Shown piece by piece: positions 1 through 7,663 of a stretch of DNA of 64,000 nucleotides. The first letter of the stretch is position 1. Every line of letters starts with the position of its first letter. The stretch covers positions 62,001 to 126,000 of the forward strand of contig JBEHXV010000011.1 of NCBI GenBank assembly GCA_048498515.1. Direction: 5' to 3'. The notes beneath the pieces are model-generated. The model made no database searches. It was not told where the DNA came from and saw only the letters and a program-made list of their open reading frames with translations. The translations under genes were made by a program, and so were the position numbers. Source of the DNA: UBA4416 sp048498515 (GTDB lineage: Bacteria; Bacteroidota; Bacteroidia; B-17B0; Aurantibacillaceae).

Positions 1-2
1 GA

Positions 3-3000
3 AGCGGGAATTTCAGCATTGATATTCCGGCAAACGAGGAATACCAGCTGGTAGTTTCCTACCCTGAATGCAATTCCAAAAAATTCCAGATAAATACCTA
101 TGGGGTGCCGCCTGAAATGTCGAACGACAAGTTTAAGCCCGTGATTAAAATTCAGGGGGTAACCATGTCAAAGCCTCTTCCCGGTATCGACTATTCGCCT
201 TTAAAACAACCTATGACCAAGATCCTGTATGTGGCTGCCAAGAAAAAATTTGACGACGATGCCTTTTACACCCAACAAACGCTGGTGATATTGGGCAACA
301 TCAGGGAGAGTGAGCGTGTATTGCTTGAGAAACAGGCTGCCGCTGTAAAAACAGGCGACCAGGCATTAGTAAAGAATAATTGTGAGCTGGCGAAAACAAG
401 CTATGAATCGGCTATTTCGTTAATTCCCGTTCAACCTTATCAGGATTATCCCAAATCGCAATTGGTAAAGGCCGAAGGATGTTTAAAAGACAAAGACAAT
501 GCCGCCAAAAAAGCGGCCGAAGAGGCAGCGGCGAAAGCGGCGGCTGAAAAAGCAGCGGCTGATGCGAAGGCGAAAGCAGATGCCGAAGCAAAAGCAGCAG
601 CGGAAAAACAAGCAGCAGAAAAAGCAGCAGCCGATGCCAAAGCAAAAGCCGATGCAGAAGCAAAGGCATTAGCAGAGAAACAAGCAGCGGAAGCAAAGGC
701 AAAAGCGGATGCGGAAGCAAAAGCCAAGGCCTTAGCGGAAAAACAAGCAGCGGAGAAAGCAGCTGCTGAAGCCAAAGCGAAAGCTGAGGCCGAAGCAAAA
801 GCGCTGGCTGAAAAACAAGCAGCCGAAAAAGCAGCTGCAGAGGCGAAGGCGAAAGCCGATGCGGAAGCGAAAGCATTAGCAGAGAAACAAGCAGCAGAAA
901 AAGCAGCAGCAGAGGCAAAAGCGAAAGCCGAAGCGGAAGCGAAAGCCTTAGCGGAAAAACAAGCAGCGGAGAAAGCAGCAGCCGATGCCAAAGCAAAAGC
1001 CGATGCGGAAGCAAAAGCATTAGCAGAGAAACAAGCAGCAGCGGATGCCAAAGCAAAAGCCGATGCAGAAGCAAAAGCATTAGCAGAGAAACAAGCAGCC
1101 GAAAAAGCAGCGGCTGATGCCAAAGCGAAAGCTGAGGCGGAAGCGAAAGCATTAGCAGAGAAACAAGCTACCGAGAAAGCGGCGGCAGAGGCCAAAGCAA
1201 AAGCCGATGCGGAAGCAAAGGCATTAGCAGAGAAACAAGCAGCCGAAAAAGCAGCAGCGGAGGCAAAAGCAAAAGCCGAAGCGGAAGCGAAAGCATTAGC
1301 AGAGAAACAAGCAGCCGAAAAAGCAGCAGCGGAGGCAAAAGCGAAAGCTGAAGCGGAAGCGAAAGCACTGGCTGAAAAACAAGCAGCCGAAAAAGCAGCA
1401 GCGGATGCCAAAGCGAAAGCGGATGCAGAAGCGAAAGCACTGGCTGAAAAACAAGCAGCAGAAAAAGCAGCAGCGGAGGCAAAAGCGAAAGCCGAAGCGG
1501 AAGCGAAAGCCTTAGCAGAGAAACAGGCAGCGGAGGCAAAAGCCGAGGCAGAAGCAAAAGCATTAGCAGAGAAACAGGCTGCCGAAAAAGCAGCCGCAGA
1601 GGCCAAAACAAAAGCCGAGGCAGAAGCAAAAGCATTAGCAGAGAAACAGGCAGCCGAAAAAGCAGCAGCGGAGGCAAAAGCGAAAGCAGATGCTGAAACG
1701 AAAGCACTGGCCGAGAAACAGGCAGCGGAGAAAGCAGCAGCGGACGCAAAAGCGAAAGCCGAGGCCGAAGCGAAAGCATTAGCAGAGAAGCAGGCAGCCG
1801 AAAAAGCAGCAGCGGAGGCCAAAGCAAAAGCCGAGGCAGAAGCAAAAGTCTTAGCAGAGAAACAAGCAGCCGAAAAAGCAGCGGCTGATGCCAAAGCGAA
1901 AGCGGATGCAGAAGCGAAAGCCTTAGCGGAGAAACAGGCAGCCGAAAAAGCAGCAGCGGAGGCAAAAGCAAAAGCGGATGCAGAAGCAAAAGCCTTAGCC
2001 GAGAAACAAGCAGCCGAAAAAGCAGCAGCGGAGGCCAAAGCAAAAGCCGAGGCCGAAGCGAAAGCATTAGCAGAGAAGCAGGCGGCCGAAAAAGCAGCAG
2101 CGGATGCCAAAGCAAAAGCCGATGCAGAAGCAAAGGCGAAAGCCGATGGCGAAGCGAAAGCACTGGCTGAAAAACAAGCGACCGAAAAAGCAGCCGCAGA
2201 TGCCAAAGCAAAAGCCGAGGCAGAAGCAAAGGCATTGGCCGAGAAACAAGCCACTGAAAAAGCAGCCGCAGATGCCAAAGCAAAAGCCGAGGCCGAATCG
2301 AAAGCATTGGCCGAGAAACAAGCCGCTGAAAAAGCAGCCGCAGATGCCAAAGCAAAAGCCGAGGCGGAAGCGAAAGCACTGGCTGAAAAACAAGCGACCG
2401 AAAAAGCAGCAGCGGATGCCAAAGCAAAAGCCGAGGCCGAATCGAAAGCATTGGCCGAGAAACAAGCCGCTGAAAAAGCAGCAGCTGATGCCAAAGCGAA
2501 AGCTGATGCAGAAGCAAAAGCACTGGCCGACAAAAAAGCAGCGGAGGCAAAAGCCTTAGCTGAAAAGCAGGCAGCAGAAAAAGCGGCAGCCGATAAAGTG
2601 GCGGCTGAGAAGGCTGCAAAAGCTAAAGCGGAAGCTGATAAGCTGGCCAAAGAAAAAGCCCTGAAAGATAAAACAGCGGCAGATGCCAAAGCGAAAGCAG
2701 ATGCAGAAGCGAAAGCAATAGCCGATAAACAAGCGGCAGAGAAAGCGGCGGCTGACGCCAAAGCAAAAGCTGACGCGGAAGCAAAAGCCCTGGCAGAAAA
2801 ACAAGCGGCAGAAAAAGCGGCAGCCGATAAACTGGCACTAGAGAAAACCGAGACCGACAAAAACAAACTCATCGTACCGGTTAATACAAGCGAATCTTCC
2901 AATAAATCAGGTAAAGACGAAGCAAGAAGCAGCGTGTTGCAGGGTTTAGGTAATAAATACAAAGAATACATTACCAAAGCCAACGATTACTATAAAATGA

Positions 3001-3110
3001 AACGCTACCAGGAAGCAAAAACAGCTTATGAGGAAGCCCTGAAATCAAAACCGGATGACCCACTGGCGACATCAAGGCTGGCCGAGATCGCTAAATTACT
3101 GAACAAGTAA
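3..3110 (+). CDS. Giant Ala/Lys/Glu-repeat envelope protein with C-terminal TPR (5' end outside window)
   Basis: The frame is open to the left edge, so the true start lies upstream. The first internal ATG, at 105, falls within a conserved-looking domain and is not the start. Residues 1-160 look like a beta-sandwich regulatory domain (SGNFSIDIPA...YQLVVS) followed by a helical stretch. Residues about 168-950 are a TolA-like run built from variants of AEKQAAEKAAADAKAKA, expected to form one very long charged helix. The last 50 residues contain a tetratricopeptide-type motif (YYKMKRYQEAKTAYEEAL). Proteins of this build usually span or organise the periplasm. That role is inferred, because the signal peptide is not visible here. 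The very regular repeat produces long shadow reading frames on the other strand. Function unknown; the gene itself is certain. Confidence 0.85.
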   Translation, partial: SGNFSIDIPANEEYQLVVSYPECNSKKFQINTYGVPPEMSNDKFKPVIKIQGVTMSKPLPGIDYSPLKQPMTKILYVAAKKKFDDDAFYTQQTLVILGNIRESERVLLEKQAAAVKTGDQALVKNNCELAKTSYESAISLIPVQPYQDYPKSQLVKAEGCLKDKDNAAKKAAEEAAAKAAAEKAAADAKAKADAEAKAAAEKQAAEKAAADAKAKADAEAKALAEKQAAEAKAKADAEAKAKALAEKQAAEKAAAEAKAKAEAEAKALAEKQAAEKAAAEAKAKADAEAKALAEKQAAEKAAAEAKAKAEAEAKALAEKQAAEKAAADAKAKADAEAKALAEKQAAADAKAKADAEAKALAEKQAAEKAAADAKAKAEAEAKALAEKQATEKAAAEAKAKADAEAKALAEKQAAEKAAAEAKAKAEAEAKALAEKQAAEKAAAEAKAKAEAEAKALAEKQAAEKAAADAKAKADAEAKALAEKQAAEKAAAEAKAKAEAEAKALAEKQAAEAKAEAEAKALAEKQAAEKAAAEAKTKAEAEAKALAEKQAAEKAAAEAKAKADAETKALAEKQAAEKAAADAKAKAEAEAKALAEKQAAEKAAAEAKAKAEAEAKVLAEKQAAEKAAADAKAKADAEAKALAEKQAAEKAAAEAKAKADAEAKALAEKQAAEKAAAEAKAKAEAEAKALAEKQAAEKAAADAKAKADAEAKAKADGEAKALAEKQATEKAAADAKAKAEAEAKALAEKQATEKAAADAKAKAEAESKALAEKQAAEKAAADAKAKAEAEAKALAEKQATEKAAADAKAKAEAESKALAEKQAAEKAAADAKAKADAEAKALADKKAAEAKALAEKQAAEKAAADKVAAEKAAKAKAEADKLAKEKALKDKTAADAKAKADAEAKAIADKQAAEKAAADAKAKADAEAKALAEKQAAEKAAADKLALEKTETDKNKLIVPVNTSESSNKSGKDEARSSVLQGLGNKYKEYITKANDYYKMKRYQEAKTAYEEALKSKPDDPLATSRLAEIAKLLNK
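500..2860 (+). repeat. Degenerate tandem repeat, about 72 bp unit, coding
   Basis: The unit encodes about 24 residues and recurs roughly 30 times, with Ala/Lys/Glu codons varied synonymously (gca/gcg/gcc/gct, aaa/aag, gaa/gag). Some units are shortened to 11-19 residues, for example near 690-740 and 1540-1560. This fits growth and shrinkage by unequal recombination. It lies wholly inside the gene ending at 3110. Confidence 0.9.
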
Positions 3111-3128
3111 TTTCAAAACATTGTATAT

Positions 3129-3421
3129 TAGAATAATGTAGGATTATTTTATACATTTTCAGCAATTTATTTGTTAGTTTATATCTTATATTGATACGTA
3201 AGCCATTACAAAGCAGCGCGCAGGCTCGTCAAAACGCGGCGCCGAGGAGCTGTGAATTTTAATTTTTTTAGTTGAGCCTGAAAAACCTTCAGTGTTTTTC
3301 AGCTACGAAACTTGAAAATTAAAAGAGCGGGCTGCGGTCGTTTTGACTTGTCTTTTTGTTTCTTTTTTGACTAAGAAAAAAGAAACAGAAAAATATATTA
3401 ATTTAATCCTACATTATTCTA
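3129..3421. repeat. Nested-palindrome MITE/REP-like element
   Basis: Perfect 18-bp terminal inverted repeats (3129-3146 and 3404-3421) enclose three further inverted pairs around nearly the same centre: 3228-3236 with 3339-3347, 3257-3266 with 3315-3324, and 3278-3286 with 3294-3302. A separate 11-bp hairpin lies at 3358-3368/3376-3386. No reading frame or clear target-site duplication is seen. The size, terminal repeats and lack of coding content fit a non-autonomous mobile element. A structured RNA or a terminator for the upstream gene are alternatives. The right end plus flank (3414-3430) recurs at 6112-6128. Confidence 0.6.
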
Positions 3422-3533
3422 CACCATAACCTTTTCAAAAAAAAGCATTTTCCACACTATGAGTTTAAAATTCCCCAATGTGAATTTTAAACATGGCTTT
3501 CTTATCGCCCACTCTGCCTAAGCCCTCATATCA

Positions 3534-3563
3534 TTTAAAAGAAATTGAAAGGCATTAGTTTTG
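3534..3563 (+). promoter_or_regulatory. Candidate Bacteroidota promoter for the T9SS protein at 3589
   Basis: TAGTTTTG at 3556-3563 matches the Bacteroidota -7 consensus TAnnTTTG exactly. TTTA at 3534-3537 lies 18 bp upstream where the -33 TTTG is expected (three of four bases). A start site near 3569 would leave a leader of about 20 nt. Confidence 0.45.
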
Positions 3564-3569
3564 AATTGG

Positions 3570-3586
3570 TATAAGTAAAACTTATA
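3570..3586 (+). promoter_or_regulatory. Leader hairpin just before the start codon at 3589
   Basis: Seven-base arms (3570-3576 and 3580-3586) flank an AAA loop and end 2 nt before the ATG. If the predicted promoter is right, this stem makes up almost the whole 5' leader. It could hide or position the ribosome entry site. It is short and AT-rich, so it may be weak. Confidence 0.3.
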
Positions 3587-3588
3587 TC

Positions 3589-5472
3589 ATGAGAACAACT
3601 TTTACTATTCCGCGCAACAAACTTTCTGTTTCACTAAGCCTGATCTGCAGTTTGTTTTATATCAGCAGCTTTTCTCAAAACTGGACCGGCAATGTTAGTT
3701 CCGACTGGAACAACGCCGCCAACTGGTCGGCAATGCCTGCCAATAATTCAACCCTAACCATTAACCCGGTAAACTTTACCGGTGCCGCGGCCTCTCCGGT
3801 TATTAACGCGGCTTCATCCTTCAGCCCTGATAAAATATCGGTATTGAATGGCGCTTCGCTTACCATCTCTGATAATATTACCATTAATAATGACCTGGTG
3901 ATTGATCTTGGCGGACAGGTAAGCCTGAACTCAGGAACAGTTACCGTGGAACGGCATATAATAATCGGTGATGGTAAAACCTCCGGTCCTTCCATGCTAA
4001 ATAGTAACGGTGCACGGCTTATAGTTAACGGGAACCTTGCTTTTAAAAACGACGTAGGAAATTACATGCCCGCTGTTACAGTCAACTCCGGTTCATTGAC
4101 CGTAAACGGCGATATGACCTGGTATGGCCAGTCGCCGGGTGCAGGTACCCCAAAATTCAATGTAAAAGGCGGAACTGCCCTTATTAATGGGAATATCCGG
4201 AACCTGCCGGGCAGCACCGTAAAACTACACATTGCCATGACAGCCGGTAATTTGAATTTCGCTGGCGATTCCATCCGTACCATTAATGCAACCGACTCCA
4301 TTAACCAAATGTATCCGGCTGCCTTTGTATTAACCGATACGGCCAACTGGTACAATGCCGGCGTATTTTATTCCGATAGCGCTACCACCACTTTCAATGG
4401 CTATACCCGCATCTTAAGCGTGGGACAATATGATTTTCATTCAGTAAAAATAAACCCGGGCAAAACACTGGATCTTATTACACCAACCTATATCAACATC
4501 AAAGGAAATTTCACGAACGACGGAACCTATATTCCACGCTCAAACTCTACCATTTTTACAGGAACAGCACAACAGTTCATTGACGGAACGACACCAACCG
4601 TTTTCAGCGCACTCATTATTAACAACTCTTCCGGCCAGGGGCTTACATTAAATCAATCGGCTTCTGTAAGCGGGGTTATTGGTTTTACTGCCGGAAAAAT
4701 AAACACTTCTTCCGCTCACCTGTTGTCTGTATTAAATGGCGCCGCTACAAATCCGGGTAATGCGACCAGCTTTGTAAATGGTCCGTTAAGAAAAGTAGGA
4801 AATGAAGCATTTGAGTTCCCTATCGGGAAAAACAATTCCTGGGGACGATTAAGTATTTCAGCCCCAACAAATGCCAACAGCGAGTTTACCGCCGAATATT
4901 TTGACGCCGCTTATTCAAACACCACATCTGTCAATTCGCCCCTGGCAAATGTGAGCAGTGTGGAGCGTTGGAATTTATTCAGGACCAATTCAACAGATAG
5001 TGTTGACGTATCTTTGTACTGGGATAATGCGGCTTCCAGTAACATTTCCGATTGTTCCATTTTAACCATGGCACGCTGGAACGGTAGCGCCTGGGATAAT
5101 GTGCCCTGCTCTACCGTAGGCAATTGCAATGGCACTGCCAGTGGTCTTACGCAATCGGATAGCGTGTTGGTAAACTATGGTATTTTTACGTTTGGATACC
5201 TTGATGTGGTTACTGGTATTAAAGAAAATTCCATTTCCAACGTTCAGTTATTTCCAAATCCCAACAACGGAAAAGCGACCCTTTACCTGAAGGATAATTA
5301 CAACCAGGCTTCTTTTCGCTTGCTGGATATAAGCGGGAAAACAATTATGGAACTCAGGGATCTTACTAGCGAGCATTACGAATTGGATCTCACTACGCAG
5401 CCCGCTGGCGTGTATTACCTTGAAGTGAATACCAATAATGGAACCTCACGCCTCAGGATGATGAAGATCTGA
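3589..5472 (+). CDS. T9SS type A sorting domain-containing secreted protein
   Basis: The 627-aa protein starts with a signal peptide (hydrophobic LSVSLSLICSLFYISSF, then SQ). It continues with WxGxxSxDWNNAANWS, the opening often found in Bacteroidota wall-associated beta-helix proteins, and a repetitive strand-rich region (about 80-330) typical of right-handed parallel beta-helices. The last 80 residues form a type A T9SS sorting domain: FPNPNNGKATLYL, then LLDISGK, then LTTQPAGVYYLEV and a basic end. The family is exported across the outer membrane by T9SS and anchored on the cell surface. The ligand or substrate is unknown. The start is supported by the signal peptide and the upstream promoter. 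Confidence 0.9.
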   Translation: MRTTFTIPRNKLSVSLSLICSLFYISSFSQNWTGNVSSDWNNAANWSAMPANNSTLTINPVNFTGAAASPVINAASSFSPDKISVLNGASLTISDNITINNDLVIDLGGQVSLNSGTVTVERHIIIGDGKTSGPSMLNSNGARLIVNGNLAFKNDVGNYMPAVTVNSGSLTVNGDMTWYGQSPGAGTPKFNVKGGTALINGNIRNLPGSTVKLHIAMTAGNLNFAGDSIRTINATDSINQMYPAAFVLTDTANWYNAGVFYSDSATTTFNGYTRILSVGQYDFHSVKINPGKTLDLITPTYINIKGNFTNDGTYIPRSNSTIFTGTAQQFIDGTTPTVFSALIINNSSGQGLTLNQSASVSGVIGFTAGKINTSSAHLLSVLNGAATNPGNATSFVNGPLRKVGNEAFEFPIGKNNSWGRLSISAPTNANSEFTAEYFDAAYSNTTSVNSPLANVSSVERWNLFRTNSTDSVDVSLYWDNAASSNISDCSILTMARWNGSAWDNVPCSTVGNCNGTASGLTQSDSVLVNYGIFTFGYLDVVTGIKENSISNVQLFPNPNNGKATLYLKDNYNQASFRLLDISGKTIMELRDLTSEHYELDLTTQPAGVYYLEVNTNNGTSRLRMMKI

Positions 5473-5499
5473 TAACACAAACTTTACACTCAATAGCTG

Positions 5500-5530
5500 T
5501 TTCATAATACCATGAAATGTATTACCTTTA
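5500..5530 (+). promoter_or_regulatory. Weak candidate promoter upstream of the CFI-box gene
   Basis: TTTC (5500-5503), a 19-bp spacer and TACCTTTA (5523-5530) resemble -33 TTTG and -7 TAnnTTTG with one mismatch each. An overlapping inverted repeat (5517-5523 and 5530-5536) ends inside the start codon at 5535. The predicted transcript would start at or next to the ATG. Confidence 0.3.
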
Positions 5531-5534
5531 ATAC

Positions 5535-6107
5535 ATGGTAAAGAAAGACCAACAAAAAAGCGGCATTAAAAAAACAGCGGCAAAAAAAGCAGCAAAGAAA
5601 GCTCCTGCTAAAAAGGCAGGAAAGCCTGCTGTAAAAAAGCCTGCCGGCAAGACTGGTAAAAAACCGGCCGCAAAAAAATTGCCAGCTGGGAAAGCTACCG
5701 GCAAAAAAATACCGAAGAAAAAACCGGTAAAAAGCGTCAAGCCAATCGCCAAAAAAAGCCCGGCAAAAAAGGTAAAGGACGATGAGGAATGTTTTTTAAC
5801 CACTGCCTGTGTCAGCTATTACTCATTGCCTGATAATGGTTATGAGCTGACAACACTAAGATCATTTCGCGACAAGCACATGATGAAAAATGCCAAAGGC
5901 AGAAAGCTTGTCAAGCACTACTACAGCATTGCTCCAAAAATTGTTTCGATGATAAACAAGGACAAAGAACACAAGGGCGTTTACCAATACGTTTACCATT
6001 CCATACAAAAAGCCTGTTCCGAAATTGAACTCAAAAAATACCATGTGGCACAGCAAACCTACATTGCGCTGGTAAATCATTTGTCAAAAAAGTACAAGGT
6101 TCAGTAA
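5535..6107 (+). CDS. Histone-H1-like tail fused to CFI-box-like domain
   Basis: The 190-aa protein has no signal peptide. Residues 1-80 are almost only Lys, Ala, Pro and Gly (AAKKAAKKAPAKKAGKP), like bacterial histone H1/HctA tails that bind nucleic acid. From about residue 84 it carries CFLTTACV, then LPDNGYELTTLRSFRD, then GRKLVKHYYSIAPKIV, the pattern of the CFI-box (CFIATAAY) C-terminal domain family. The domain's role is not established; the conserved Cys suggests a processed or modified site. The fusion suggests a nucleoid-associated or RNA-associated protein. It stands alone between a T9SS gene and a response regulator. Confidence 0.8.
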   Translation: MVKKDQQKSGIKKTAAKKAAKKAPAKKAGKPAVKKPAGKTGKKPAAKKLPAGKATGKKIPKKKPVKSVKPIAKKSPAKKVKDDEECFLTTACVSYYSLPDNGYELTTLRSFRDKHMMKNAKGRKLVKHYYSIAPKIVSMINKDKEHKGVYQYVYHSIQKACSEIELKKYHVAQQTYIALVNHLSKKYKVQ

Positions 6108-6111
6108 CAGT

Positions 6112-6128
6112 TTATTCTACACCATAAC
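6112..6128. repeat. Second copy of the 17-bp end of the MITE-like element
   Basis: TTATTCTACACCATAAC here is identical to 3414-3430, which spans the right terminal repeat and flank of the element at 3129-3421. It sits 4 bp after the CFI-box gene stop. No matching left end lies nearby, so it may be a remnant or an independent site. Confidence 0.5.
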
Positions 6129-6250
6129 GGTCTTCGGCTTACATTCAGAAATTTTGCAATGTTCCGAATTCTGTATATTTTCTGTTTTCTCAAAAGCCAC
6201 TAAAAACAACAAAAATCTGGGGTTTACCCCAGTAAATTTAATGTAACATT

Positions 6251-6276
6251 CAAAACCTTACATATGTAAGATTTTG
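6251..6276. promoter_or_regulatory. Palindromic operator-like site in the response-regulator upstream region
   Basis: A perfect 14-bp palindrome, CTTACATATGTAAG (6257-6270), extends to 26 bp with one mismatched pair. It lies 226 bp before the response regulator start in the 394-bp AT-rich gap 6108-6501. The symmetry suits a dimeric regulator. A role as terminator of the CFI-box gene is less likely because no U-run follows directly. Confidence 0.4.
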
Positions 6277-6412
6277 ATTTATTTTTCCTGAAATTTTTTC
6301 TTTAAAAAAATTGTACCCTTGAAAAGCCCGTCAATAAAGAGGTTCACAATTTATTATCGCAAAAATGATTTTTAATTTAATTACAAACTTTTTTTATGTG
6401 CCTCATTTGTCC

Positions 6413-6420
6413 TATTTTTG
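6413..6420 (+). promoter_or_regulatory. Candidate -7 promoter box for the response regulator
   Basis: TATTTTTG matches TAnnTTTG exactly. No good TTTG lies at the usual distance upstream, where the sequence is a T-run. A start near 6427 would give a leader of about 75 nt. Confidence 0.35.
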
Positions 6421-6501
6421 AGTATCATCCATTTTAATTGAATACGAAAAAGCTGCGCCAATATATACACCTATGTTTACACCCCATTAAACATTTCCTC
6501 C

Positions 6502-7137
6502 ATGTCCAAATCAATTAATATTGCCATCGCCGATGATCACCAACTTTTAAGACAGGGCATTGTGACCATGCTTAAAAATGAAAAGGATCTCAATGTATTG
6601 TTTGATGTGAACAACAGTACCGAACTTCTTAACAGTTTAACGACCAATACGGATGTTCCGCACATTATTTTGTGGGATGTGCACGCGCCGGTGAAGGACG
6701 CGCACAAGGTATATGCAAAAATAAAAACAGGCTATCCTAAAATAAAGATCATCCTGTTAAGCAAAAGTTATAACGACTCCTTTATTACCGACCTGATCCT
6801 GGATGGCGCCGCCGGTTTTTTACCGAAGGATTGCAACTTCCAGAAACTGATCAAGGTGATTCATAAAGTGCATAAGGAAGGACGTTACCTCGACTCCAGG
6901 GTAACCGAAGCGCTCATTGCCCGCCTCAACCGAACCTCTACCAAAGATTTGACCCGCACCCAACTGCAGGTAATCCGTTTGCTATACGAAGAAAAAAGCC
7001 CGGAAGAGATTTCCAAGCTTCTGTTCCTGAGCCGCCGTACCGTAGAGTGGCATAAGAACCAATGCTACATTAAAACCAGCACTAAATCGGTTTTAGGCCT
7101 CATGAAATATGCCATGGCCAGTGGATTGGTGGGCTAG
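6502..7137 (+). CDS. Response regulator, NarL/FixJ (LuxR) family
   Basis: The 211-aa protein has an N-terminal receiver domain with the acidic pair D11-D12, the phospho-acceptor D59 (IILWDVHAP), S87 and K109 (FLPKD), so all catalytic positions are present. Residues about 147-211 form a LuxR-type helix-turn-helix (LTRTQLQVIRLL, then PEEISKLLFLSRRTVEWH). It is a cytoplasmic DNA-binding regulator activated by phosphorylation. No histidine kinase gene is adjacent, so it is an orphan here. The acceptor neighbourhood WDVHAP departs from the usual (M/L)DxxMP. Targets unknown; the palindrome at 6251-6276 is one candidate. Confidence 0.92.
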   Translation: MSKSINIAIADDHQLLRQGIVTMLKNEKDLNVLFDVNNSTELLNSLTTNTDVPHIILWDVHAPVKDAHKVYAKIKTGYPKIKIILLSKSYNDSFITDLILDGAAGFLPKDCNFQKLIKVIHKVHKEGRYLDSRVTEALIARLNRTSTKDLTRTQLQVIRLLYEEKSPEEISKLLFLSRRTVEWHKNQCYIKTSTKSVLGLMKYAMASGLVG

Positions 7138-7237
7138 ACTTTCTTAACTATTATTTTCCTTTTACAAACCCTATAAAGTTTCTGCAAGCTGAGGAGCAAT
7201 CGGTATATAACTACTTGAAACAGGTTTTATATTTATA

Positions 7238-7663
7238 TTATTCTATAACCTCAAAATCATTACCTGAGTAGTAATCTTCCAATTCCTTTATATTTTCTTG
7301 TGTTTCGAATCCAGAACCTTCAATTTCAACAACACCAAACAGGTAATTGTCAACCGTAAATATAAATTCAATGTTTTTCACTTCATCCGGCGGCAATGCT
7401 TTTTTTACTTTCAAAACATTTAAACCATTACTTCTTTCTTTTTTATCAAATGAATAAATAGCAAACTCATTATAACTATTAATACCATCAGAGTAAGGTC
7501 TTGGGATTGTCTTTTTAAAATGGTATTTTTTTACCGATTTGCTAATATAAACTGGGCCATCGCATTTAAAATTTTTCAACGCGTCACAGATATCAATGAT
7601 TATCTTTTTTTTAGTGCAAGCAAAAAATAAAATTAAAGCGCAAAGAAATATTTTATTTTTCAT
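7238..7663 (-). CDS. Small lipoprotein; candidate immunity protein for the RHS toxin
   Basis: The 141-aa protein has a short signal peptide ending in FFAC (Cys16), a Bacteroidota-style lipobox, and then a lysine-rich stretch. I recognise no domain. It begins inside the last codons of the 4133-aa RHS gene (11-nt overlap), which implies translational coupling. In polymorphic toxin loci this position, directly downstream of the variable C-terminal domain, is where the immunity gene lies. A periplasm-facing lipoprotein would suit a toxin that attacks the envelope. Function is inferred from position only. It is the last gene of the minus-strand operon; I see no clear terminator in 7138-7237. Confidence 0.75.
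   Translation of the reverse strand: MKNKIFLCALILFFACTKKKIIIDICDALKNFKCDGPVYISKSVKKYHFKKTIPRPYSDGINSYNEFAIYSFDKKERSNGLNVLKVKKALPPDEVKNIEFIFTVDNYLFGVVEIEGSGFETQENIKELEDYYSGNDFEVIE

Noticed and set aside
446..2983. 845-residue Ala/Ser/Phe-rich reading frame on the minus strand
   Set aside because: It is the mirror of the plus-strand Ala/Lys/Glu repeat. Low-complexity codons leave every frame open; no signal, domain or start context supports it.
3358..3386. Terminator of the gene ending at 3110
   Set aside because: The hairpin is 248 bp past the stop and lies inside the palindromic element; no U-tract follows it.
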